NCBI GenBank assembly: GCA_030041295.1
Contig: JASHOD010000100.1
Location: 1 to 55,180, forward strand
Direction of reading: 5' to 3'
DNA: 55,180 bases
Origin: Nitrososphaerales archaeon
Lineage (GTDB): Archaea; Thermoproteota; Nitrososphaeria; Nitrososphaerales; CADDZS01
In this document: positions 16,725 to 23,801 of the stretch, piece by piece
Numbering within the stretch: the stretch's first letter is position 1
How the letters are laid out: the number at the start of each line of letters is the position of its first letter
Translations under genes and position numbers: made by a program
The notes under the pieces: model-generated
Database searches by the model: none
What the model was told of the DNA's origin: nothing
The model's input: only the letters and a program-made list of their open reading frames with translations

Positions 16725-17639
16725 TTACATTCTCGAAAGAACGTCTTTTGGGATCATCAATCCGCAAAGAACGTGAGGCATGTCCACGACCTCGAACACT
16801 TTGATGTCAGCAGCTACGCTGCACAGCATGTATGCGCTGTCCCACGACAAATTCTTTTCCTCCTGCAAGAACGAAATGGCGTAGACTAGCGCTTTCTTAC
16901 AACCCTCGTCTATTGTCTTTGAATACGCAGTAATCCCAAAATGAGTTGGCGTTTCGAATCTTGGCTCGGGAAGTCTCTTTTTTCCTTTCTCTACCTGAAA
17001 TTGTAGCGTAACTTTGGCGCTCGTTTCGATGCCACTTATGCAGACTTCGCCGTCACCCTGAGCCATATGAGCATCTCCGGCGGAGAAAAGCGCGCCGTTG
17101 TTGAACACGGGCAAAAAGAGAGTCGACCCCTTGGTCAGATATTTGATGTCCATATTTCCTCCATATTCTCCCGGGGGCAATGTGGAGAACTCGCCGTCCT
17201 CTGCGGGAGCCACTCCCATCACTCCGCAAAAGGGTGCGATCACTACCCTGACGCCCGGGAGCGACGGGGACTCGGCGAAAGTATTGTCGTCATTTGCTTC
17301 CCAAGTCACCAGGTTTTGATGCTGTGAGAGATCTCCTAGGAACCCTTTGCCTGGCATTGTGGCTGAGAAACCCCACTTTCCATTTTTTACATCTAAAATT
17401 CTGACCACGAGGGTATCGCCCGGCATCGCTCCTTCCACACATATGGGACCGGTGAGAGAATGACCCGGAGTCATTCCGGAAAATAGTTCTCTTGTGGTCA
17501 TATGCGGTTGGAAGAATCCGCCGGTAGTATCTCTCAAGTCAATTTCAACAACGTCATCAGGACTCACAGTCGCTATGGGTTCGAGTGACCTATTCCACTT
17601 CGAGTGGACTATGTTACTTGAAACATGTTGAACTTGCAA
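16725..17639 (-). CDS. Acetamidase/formamidase family protein
   Basis: A 304-aa amidase of the FmdA/AmdA family, which hydrolyses short amides to acid and ammonia; cytoplasmic. Family features are 'GGFFQPHMTTRELFSGM', 'VEGAMPGDTLVVRI', 'PPGEYGGNMDIKYLTKGS', and the metal-binding 'FSAGDAHMAQGDGEVC'. The length is typical. The start is TTG with no ATG nearby. It is convergent with the S33 hydrolase pair. Its substrate is unknown, though it may release ammonia from amides met in peptide or aromatic-amide breakdown (inference). Confidence 0.92.
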   Translation of the reverse strand: MQVQHVSSNIVHSKWNRSLEPIATVSPDDVVEIDLRDTTGGFFQPHMTTRELFSGMTPGHSLTGPICVEGAMPGDTLVVRILDVKNGKWGFSATMPGKGFLGDLSQHQNLVTWEANDDNTFAESPSLPGVRVVIAPFCGVMGVAPAEDGEFSTLPPGEYGGNMDIKYLTKGSTLFLPVFNNGALFSAGDAHMAQGDGEVCISGIETSAKVTLQFQVEKGKKRLPEPRFETPTHFGITAYSKTIDEGCKKALVYAISFLQEEKNLSWDSAYMLCSVAADIKVFEVVDMPHVLCGLMIPKDVLSRM

Positions 17640-17753
17640 TTAGCAACACTCAAGATAACGAAGATGAAATGATAAGGCTTGCTTGTTTTACGAAAATTGT
17701 AAGAAGATTCTTCTCTTTGAGAGCAGAGACGAAGGATCGAGAGAGACGTAAAA

Positions 17754-18071
17754 TTATTTCGTGTTTTTCAGTTCAAAGTGGACTGCCCTTATCTCGGTAG
17801 GTCCAAGGTTTTCAACGACATGCCACCCACCAGCAGAAAAGATTGCTTCGCCTTGTTTTATTTCAGCTTCCACACTTTTCCCATCCTTGGTAGTAAACCT
17901 CGCTTTACCATTGCACAACGAATAAACAACGTTTGGCGGATGAAAATGCAAATCGGTTCTTCCTCCTACTGCAATCCAAATCTCGATTACTCGGACTAGG
18001 CTGTTTTCGAGCAAAACCCTTGATCCTGCAGTAGCATTGGTCTTGCTTGGATTATCTTCTTGCTGAACCAT
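17754..18071 (-). CDS. Small cupin-domain protein
   Basis: A 105-aa single cupin barrel. The first cupin motif is around 'RTDLHFHPPNVVYSLCNGKARF' (read as HxHPP...), the second around 'GGWHVVENLGPTEIRAV', with two His in motif 1 and one in motif 2 as likely metal ligands. Such mini-cupins may be dioxygenases, isomerases or sugar/aromatic-binding proteins; nothing in the sequence decides. The start is ATG, downstream of the DUF6282 gene on the same strand with a 38-bp gap, so co-transcription is plausible. Confidence 0.82.
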   Translation of the reverse strand: MVQQEDNPSKTNATAGSRVLLENSLVRVIEIWIAVGGRTDLHFHPPNVVYSLCNGKARFTTKDGKSVEAEIKQGEAIFSAGGWHVVENLGPTEIRAVHFELKNTK

Positions 18072-18109
18072 AGTCGCTTCACGTGAACTAAATTATTGGA
18101 AAGAGAATC

Positions 18110-19018
18110 TCAGGCAACTCCAAGAAGCTTCTTCGGATTGTCTATCGTCATTTTCTGAATCTCTTCCTCGCCCATTCCTTCGGCTTGAATGGCTTCTATA
18201 AAATCGTAGAAGGCATCCAACGGATGCCCCTTTTGAGTCTGGCCGGAGTCGCTCGATAGAATGCAGTGGGACGCTCCAACGAATCTTATGTTTTCAACGA
18301 TTAGTCTTGCGTTATAATCTGTCGTAGCACAGTGTTCCAAGTATGACCCCTTGTCCACAAGTCGCATTTGTTGTTCCTTTGAAAAATTCGTCACACGAAA
18401 CTCTGGATGAGTGATCAGAGTATGGTTCACTCCTACTTTATTCGCGTAGTCGATGAGCTGCTCGATCTCGATATATGACAGGTGACCTGTTCCGAGGATC
18501 GCTTCGGATCCCTTCATAGTTTCAACAACTTGTTTTGCCTCTTCTTTGAGGGCACCAGAACTATCCAAGACCGTAATGGGTTTTGCAGGAGGGGATGAGA
18601 AAGATTTGTGTGTTTCGAGCGGCTTGAACGTAGGCAGAGTAGCCTGTCCGAATGAGTTTATGTGATTCTGGGCGTCTAAGGTAGGCATCCAAACTTCAGA
18701 GGCTCCAAGCTTCAAAGCGACTTCAACAGCGTATGGGTTCAATCCTCCTATAGAGTTGTTTAGGGCTATAGATCCGAAAAAATGCGGCCCATCCTTAGAT
18801 TGTGGAACTATTAGCTGCCTACCAGCTGTTGTCAGGTGATGACATTTGGATAGCCATCCGAAATACTGGGTTTCTCGAGCCACTTTCTCAAAGATTGTTT
18901 CACTACTCGATCGCTGGACAATATCCGGGGCAAGATGAATTTGCATGTCGATTACGCCTGCGAGCTTTTTCTTGTAATCTAAAATATCGCGCTTTAGTTG
19001 AACGGCATTGATAGACAT
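18110..19018 (-). CDS. DUF6282-type amidohydrolase-like protein
   Basis: A 302-aa protein that resembles the DUF6282 group of amidohydrolase-like (TIM-barrel) proteins. The N-terminal 'DMQIHLAPDIVQRSS' replaces the usual D-x-H-x-H, so one expected metal-ligand His is Gln. Later candidate ligands are in 'LITHPEF' and 'LEHCATTDYN', and 'LSSDSGQ' supplies a C-terminal Asp. A truncated second copy lies on the other side of the UbiD gene (20726-21109). In this context a role as lactonase or hydrolase in the aromatic route is possible (compare LigI/LigJ, also amidohydrolases), but this is inference. The start is ATG; a TCAATAAAG element at 19052-19060 lies about 35 bases upstream. Confidence 0.78.
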   Translation of the reverse strand: MSINAVQLKRDILDYKKKLAGVIDMQIHLAPDIVQRSSSETIFEKVARETQYFGWLSKCHHLTTAGRQLIVPQSKDGPHFFGSIALNNSIGGLNPYAVEVALKLGASEVWMPTLDAQNHINSFGQATLPTFKPLETHKSFSSPPAKPITVLDSSGALKEEAKQVVETMKGSEAILGTGHLSYIEIEQLIDYANKVGVNHTLITHPEFRVTNFSKEQQMRLVDKGSYLEHCATTDYNARLIVENIRFVGASHCILSSDSGQTQKGHPLDAFYDFIEAIQAEGMGEEEIQKMTIDNPKKLLGVA

Positions 19019-19238
19019 GAGAATTAGGGACTGAAATTGCCAATGAAAAACCTTTATTGACTAAAAATTCTTAAGGAAAGAAAATACCCAATTATACGAA
19101 ACATTCGGTAACCAGCTCGATAGAGAGATCAATAGAGCAAGTTCTCCTCAACATGCATACGTTTGACGAATTCTAATCACGCAAACGCGACCAAAAGATT
19201 AGCCCTGAAAGGCCTAGGCAGGAATTTGTGTGTTGCAA

Positions 19239-20654
19239 TCAGCTGGGGTATCCTAGCCAGCGTGGCCTGCGCATTCTCTCCCTTTCGTTCCAAGGCACGG
19301 TGCAATCGTAGATCGCCTTCGTTGTTTGTATGTAATCAGCCAACCCCGGCCATGACCTTGCTCCGTCAATGACTACAAGATCCTCGGTTGGTTTGAACCT
19401 TGTTGTGAAAGCCCACCATAGGTCCATGGGATCCCAGATGTTTACATCATCATCTACGAGGATCACACTTTTCATTTCGTGCATAGTTGCTAGAGCAATC
19501 AATGCAAGATTTCTCGGTTCCGTGTCATCTCTCGCACTACGTTTCTTTATTTGAAGAATGGCGAGTAGCTTTCCACCCCCTGCAGAGGAAAGATAGACAT
19601 TTGTGAGCAGGTCCTTGTATCCAGTTCTGTAAGCCGCATTCAAAATCTCTCCTTCGCACGGAATGCCCGTGATGAGATTGTGCTCTTCCCCAGGAGTAAC
19701 CAAAGTTTGGAAGATAGGATTTTTTCGGTGAGTGATTGCTTTCACCTTCAAAACTTGAGCAGATCCAGCAACTCCGACGTATCCTGCCATCTCCGGCATA
19801 GACCATCCTTTCTTATCAGAGAGCACGTCTTCCGACAGCGTTTCATTAGGTTGTATCTCGCACTCTAACACGATTTCAGCATTAGCGAGAGCCTCCGCAT
19901 CTATTGATCGACATTTTACTACCTCTATGGGCGAACCTTTTAGGGCACCAGCCACCGAGAGCTCGTCCAAATCCGCACCTGTCGGTGGAAAGATGCCTGC
20001 AGAAATGTTAGTGAAAGGATCGAGACCGATATTAATCGAAACAGGAAAGGACCTGTTCTTCAATTCGGCCTTTCGTTGCATCTCCTTTATGTGGCGTCCT
20101 CGAAACATTAAAGCAGTGATCCTGTCTCGTCCTACTACGAAGATCCTGTGAAATGTGACGTCTCCTTGGCCTGTTTCTGGATCAATGCCGCGCAAGAGAC
20201 CCTCCGTTATTGAGGGGCCCACAGAATCGAGCGACATCGTGGGTATTGGTAATTGTTTGGTCAGATTGATTTCTCTGTCAACTACCACTTCTTGAGATGA
20301 TCCGTTATTGACTTTTTTAGGAGCTATGGGGTGTTGCAAAGCGTCCAGCATTTTGAAAGGAATTTTCTCTTTTGTGACCCCAAAATATCTTGCGACACGC
20401 TCGCGACTTGCCACAACTCCGACGACCACTGGCATATTGTAGGGAATTTTCTTGGCAGCACCGCCACGTACCACGTTTTCAAATAGAACTATTGGACCCA
20501 CTCTTGTCGGCTGAGGGACTGGACTCCCACCAGCATGCTTCAGATATTCTCCGACTAGTTCGAGGTTCACGTCCATTGGATCTTTTATTCGAATAAGATC
20601 GTGATGTTCCTCCGACAGAGAAAGTGCACTTCTCAAATCGGTAACAACCTTCAT
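19239..20654 (-). CDS. UbiD-family (prenylated-FMN-dependent) decarboxylase
   Basis: A reversible aromatic or alpha,beta-unsaturated acid decarboxylase of the UbiD family, 471 aa from the ATG at 20654 (477 aa if the TTG at 20672 is used). Signatures are the N-terminal 'LRSALSLSEEHHDLIRI', the central 'FHRIFVVGRDRITALMFRGRHI' and 'NIGLDPF', and the cofactor/proton-donor region 'SMPEMAGYVG', which keeps the catalytic Glu. The C-terminal half carries the usual 'ILVDDDVNIWDPMDLWWAF' pattern. It needs prenylated FMN from UbiX, which is not in this window. Flanked by DUF6282 copies and RraA genes, it probably feeds or drains the aromatic-acid route. Substrate cannot be predicted. Confidence 0.92.
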   Translation of the reverse strand: MKVVTDLRSALSLSEEHHDLIRIKDPMDVNLELVGEYLKHAGGSPVPQPTRVGPIVLFENVVRGGAAKKIPYNMPVVVGVVASRERVARYFGVTKEKIPFKMLDALQHPIAPKKVNNGSSQEVVVDREINLTKQLPIPTMSLDSVGPSITEGLLRGIDPETGQGDVTFHRIFVVGRDRITALMFRGRHIKEMQRKAELKNRSFPVSINIGLDPFTNISAGIFPPTGADLDELSVAGALKGSPIEVVKCRSIDAEALANAEIVLECEIQPNETLSEDVLSDKKGWSMPEMAGYVGVAGSAQVLKVKAITHRKNPIFQTLVTPGEEHNLITGIPCEGEILNAAYRTGYKDLLTNVYLSSAGGGKLLAILQIKKRSARDDTEPRNLALIALATMHEMKSVILVDDDVNIWDPMDLWWAFTTRFKPTEDLVVIDGARSWPGLADYIQTTKAIYDCTVPWNERERMRRPRWLGYPS

Positions 20655-20725
20655 AGAACTTGATTTAGGCAAGTTGAGAAGTCCGCCCTAGTCAATTGGT
20701 TCCCGGAAGCATCTTATCTGTTTAA

Positions 20726-21109
20726 TCACTCGACTCTTCCCCCAGGAAAATGTCCACTTTGGATGTTCAAAAGCAAAGTGGGCATCCAGATTTCAGAAGC
20801 GCCAGTTTTTACAGCAACTTCCTCAGTGTAGGCATCGAGTCCTCCCATAGAATTGTTTAGGGCTACTGAACCAAAGAAGCGAGGCACATCTTGGGATGGG
20901 GGAACGATTAGTTGTGTGCCGTCAGTAGTCAGATGGTGATACTTGGATGACCATCCGAAGTACTGCGCTTCCCGCGCCCCTTTCTCAAATAGAGTCTCGT
21001 TGCTCGATCGTTGCACGATGTCAGGTGCAAGGTGTATCTGCATATCCCTTGAGAGTTTCTTTCTATCGTCTGAGACGCTGCGTTTCAACTCTCCATTGTT
21101 CACGAACAT
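20726..21109 (-). pseudogene. Truncated DUF6282-type gene fragment
   Basis: The 127-residue frame matches the first about 115 residues of the protein at 18110-19018: 'DMQIHLAPDIVQRSS', 'YFGW', 'HHLTT', 'GSVALNNSMGG' and 'ASEIWMPTL' align in order. It then ends in unrelated residues about 50 bp from the ubiD start. A three-residue in-frame deletion sits just before DMQIH. The TATA-like element TCAATAAAG upstream (21145-21153) is conserved with the intact copy (19052-19060), so promoter and 5' part were duplicated together. The copies differ at many positions, so the duplication is not recent. The barrel is incomplete, so activity is unlikely. Confidence 0.8.
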
Positions 21110-21219
21110 GGTGGGTGATATTTTGAATCATATCAGTGAAAAAGCTTTATTGACTGGGATTGATCTTTTTCGGGAGGCTAGACAAGAGGTCTTAGGACCC
21201 CGGTAAAATTGAGAGATGA

Positions 21220-21930
21220 GTGAGAAGATTTCATTTGACACAATTATCTAACGAGACAGAATTTACCCACGAGTATGCCCAAAGCTTGGCGAAGGAGTTC
21301 GCCGTGCATACCACTTGCAACATATCTGACGCCATGGACAGGTTCCGAATTAAAGGAGGACTGGAGGGAATCTTACCAATTGTAGACGGCGTAAAGATGT
21401 GCGGAACGGCACACACCCTTCGGTTTCTTCCTGCTGAACAGACCGAAAAGAAACCCTGGCCTACATACATTGATCAGGTCAACAAGGGCGACGTGGTGGT
21501 CATCGATAACGGCGGCAGAACTTATTGCACGATCTGGGGGGGATTGCTCACCAAAAAGGCCGTCGAGATGGGAATCGCCGGAACGGTGGTGTATGGATGC
21601 TGCAGGGATGTTCCGGTCATCAGAGCCTGCAACTATCCCGTCTTTAGCAAATGCAGGTATGTCATGACTGGGAAAGACAGGATTCAGCTTGACACCGTCA
21701 ACGCGCCCGTGACCATAGCCGATATCTTGGTCTCGCCCAACGATATCATGGTGGGCGATGATAGCGGAGTGGTCTGCGTCCCAATAAGAAAGGCGAAGGA
21801 AATCCTCGCAGCTGTAAATGATATAGCTTCAAAGGAAGAAGGCATCGAGGGAGCAATCAAGGCTGGAGTGAAGCTGACCGAGGCTCGAAAGACCTATGGT
21901 TACGGAGAGCTTCAAAGGCCTAGAGATTAA
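21220..21930 (+). CDS. RraA-family protein, candidate 4-carboxy-4-hydroxy-2-oxoadipate / HMG aldolase (copy 1)
   Basis: A 236-aa member of the RraA/class II HMG-CHA aldolase family, Mg-dependent enzymes that split 4-hydroxy-4-carboxy-2-oxoadipate to pyruvate and oxaloacetate at the end of 4,5-cleavage pathways. The active-site Arg-Asp is at 129-130 in 'YGCCRDVP'; the family usually has DGxxRD, so the flank is unusual. The C-terminus 'NDIMVGDDSGVVCVP' is the conserved dinucleotide-like loop of the family. The start is GTG at 21220, the only one near the family N-terminus. It is divergent from the truncated DUF6282 gene. RraA homologues may also be regulators of other enzymes, so the aldolase role is inferred from context. 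Confidence 0.85.
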   Translation: MRRFHLTQLSNETEFTHEYAQSLAKEFAVHTTCNISDAMDRFRIKGGLEGILPIVDGVKMCGTAHTLRFLPAEQTEKKPWPTYIDQVNKGDVVVIDNGGRTYCTIWGGLLTKKAVEMGIAGTVVYGCCRDVPVIRACNYPVFSKCRYVMTGKDRIQLDTVNAPVTIADILVSPNDIMVGDDSGVVCVPIRKAKEILAAVNDIASKEEGIEGAIKAGVKLTEARKTYGYGELQRPRD

Positions 21931-21968
21931 AATCTCGATCCACTGGGATTTCTTCCTGCCAAAAATTG

Positions 21969-22667
21969 TCAGCGAGCATCGTCGTCGAGACTATCTACCT
22001 CTTTGACCTGTTTTGCCTTTAGGATCTTTTCAAACTCGTACATTTTCATAGATGTCATACCGCTAAGAAATAGATCCCTGTCCTTTTTCTCCTTCTCCAT
22101 CCGGCTGATTGATCTTGCGTGGACCTCGGCCGCGAGTTTCTTCGGAACAACGACGACCCCATCATCATCTCCCACAATCAAGTCCCCCGGATTCACTAGG
22201 ACGCCACCGCACTGGATCGGGATGTTGATCGAACCCGGCGTTCCTTTTGCTGATCCTAGAGGACTAACGATCTTCGTAAAGCATGGGAACCTCATCTGTT
22301 TAATTTCGCTAGAATCTCGAACCGCTCCATCGACCACGATTCCAGCAACCTTGCTTTGAATTGATTGAAACGCCATCTGGGCGCCGAACATCACTCCTGG
22401 CATTCCGTGCCCGTTTACCACTAACACATCGCCGGGCTTCGCTAGAGTCATAGCCACATGTACGGTAAGGTTATCGGCAGGGAAACTTTCCACGGTAAGG
22501 GCTGACCCCACCACTTTCATTCCTTCGGCTATCGGCTTGATGGTATAATCCATGACATTACTCGTATCCTTTCCGATGGACTCGTGGATCGTTGCGGCGC
22601 TTAAATCCTTGAACGAGTTTATCAGTTCTGGATTTAGGCGATCGATACTTTTGACAATGACTGCCAA
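21969..22667 (-). CDS. RraA-family protein, candidate CHA/HMG aldolase (copy 2)
   Basis: A 232-aa RraA-family protein, convergent with copy 1 and clearly diverged from it. The canonical metal/substrate motif DGAVRD is intact with Arg117-Asp118, followed by 'FPCFTKIVSPLGSAKG' and the family loop 'PGDLIVGDDDGVVVVP'. 'GHGMPGVMFGAQMAF' forms the pyruvate-binding region. The start is TTG. By motif fidelity this copy is the better candidate for a true 4-carboxy-4-hydroxy-2-oxoadipate aldolase (LigK/GalC-like). Assignment to the route is inferred from LigB, GalB-like and UbiD genes in the window. Confidence 0.87.
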   Translation of the reverse strand: MAVIVKSIDRLNPELINSFKDLSAATIHESIGKDTSNVMDYTIKPIAEGMKVVGSALTVESFPADNLTVHVAMTLAKPGDVLVVNGHGMPGVMFGAQMAFQSIQSKVAGIVVDGAVRDSSEIKQMRFPCFTKIVSPLGSAKGTPGSINIPIQCGGVLVNPGDLIVGDDDGVVVVPKKLAAEVHARSISRMEKEKKDRDLFLSGMTSMKMYEFEKILKAKQVKEVDSLDDDAR

Positions 22668-22743
22668 TTCAGGTTCCCACTAATCGTAACACAGATCTAT
22701 GAGTGTAATAAGATATATCACGATAGCTATTCAAAGACCTTGT

Positions 22744-23730
22744 TCATTTCAAGGCCGGCATGACTTTCTCGGCGAACAATTCAAAGGGCTTCAACTCAAT
22801 AGCATCAGGAAAGTAAAGGAGAAATTTCGCCGCTCCGATATCCTTGAACTTTCGAAGCTCCTCTATGCATTGCTCTGGGGTTCCCACGATTCGGGGGCGC
22901 TTTTGTGATGCTAAGGACGATTGCCAGGGATTGATTTGATCCAATTCGTATTTTTTGAACTTCTTTTTGACCTCCTCACTTGTCTTTCCCAATACAACCT
23001 CTCTAAGACAGGTGTGAACTATATCAGAGGGCTTTCGACCATACTCGGCGCAATACGAAGCTTCTATCTCAAATTTTTGTTTGTATTGTTCGAGGGTATA
23101 GTTTACCCCCATATTGTCCATGTCGGCTAGCTGGGCAACTACCTTCAGAGTGAACTTTTCGCCTCCGCCAGCAATCAGTATTGGAACTTTCTCTTGGACG
23201 GGCTTTGGAAAATTATGCGCCGCTTCAATAGAGTAATACTTTCCGGAAAAACTCGGCGATTCTTCTTTCGGAGCAAGCATGAGTTTGATCAACCGCACGG
23301 CTTCGCGCAACCTCGAGATCCGCTCGCTTGGAGTAAGAAAAGGTATTCCGTACTGTTTGTATTCTACTTCGTGATACCCTGCCCCTATCCCGAGGTACAA
23401 TCTTCCATTCGAAATACAATCCAAAGTCGCAGCCATCTTCGCGAGGAGAGAAGGATACCTGTATGAATTGCCAAGGCAGATGTGACCCAGTCTGATTTTA
23501 CTAGTTACTGCTGCGACTGCTGTTGCTATTGTCCATCCTTCGAAGGTTGACTCGCCAATCTTCTCGGGAAACCTGACCATATGGTCATAGAACCACGCCG
23601 ATTCGAAATCGAACCTCTCAGCTTCTATCGCAACGTTCTTGATAAGTTTCCACTGCTCGGCTCCGTTCAAACCCTTGGGAAGGTCGTACTTCCATCCGTG
23701 AGGAATTAGAGCACCTACTGTGACCGTCAA
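22744..23730 (-). CDS. LLM-class flavin oxidoreductase (F420-type luciferase-like), copy 1
   Basis: A 328-aa bacterial-luciferase-like TIM-barrel protein. Features are 'FDFESAWFYDHMV' near the N-terminus, 'RLGHICLGNSYRYPSLLAKMAATLD' and 'GRLYLGIGAGYHEVEYKQYGIPF' for the flavin phosphate and substrate pocket, and 'PILIAGGGEKFTLK' in the second half. Archaeal members usually use F420 rather than FMN; the reaction is unknown (hydride transfer, monooxygenation or desulfonation are all possible). The start is TTG. It is divergent from the S9 peptidase at 23802. Confidence 0.9.
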   Translation of the reverse strand: MTVTVGALIPHGWKYDLPKGLNGAEQWKLIKNVAIEAERFDFESAWFYDHMVRFPEKIGESTFEGWTIATAVAAVTSKIRLGHICLGNSYRYPSLLAKMAATLDCISNGRLYLGIGAGYHEVEYKQYGIPFLTPSERISRLREAVRLIKLMLAPKEESPSFSGKYYSIEAAHNFPKPVQEKVPILIAGGGEKFTLKVVAQLADMDNMGVNYTLEQYKQKFEIEASYCAEYGRKPSDIVHTCLREVVLGKTSEEVKKKFKKYELDQINPWQSSLASQKRPRIVGTPEQCIEELRKFKDIGAAKFLLYFPDAIELKPFELFAEKVMPALK

Positions 23731-23801
23731 TTCGATTCAAATTGTGTATTGTGCCAACTAATTAATCATCGGTTCAGTGGAATTTTTTCGTAGGTCTGAC
23801 A

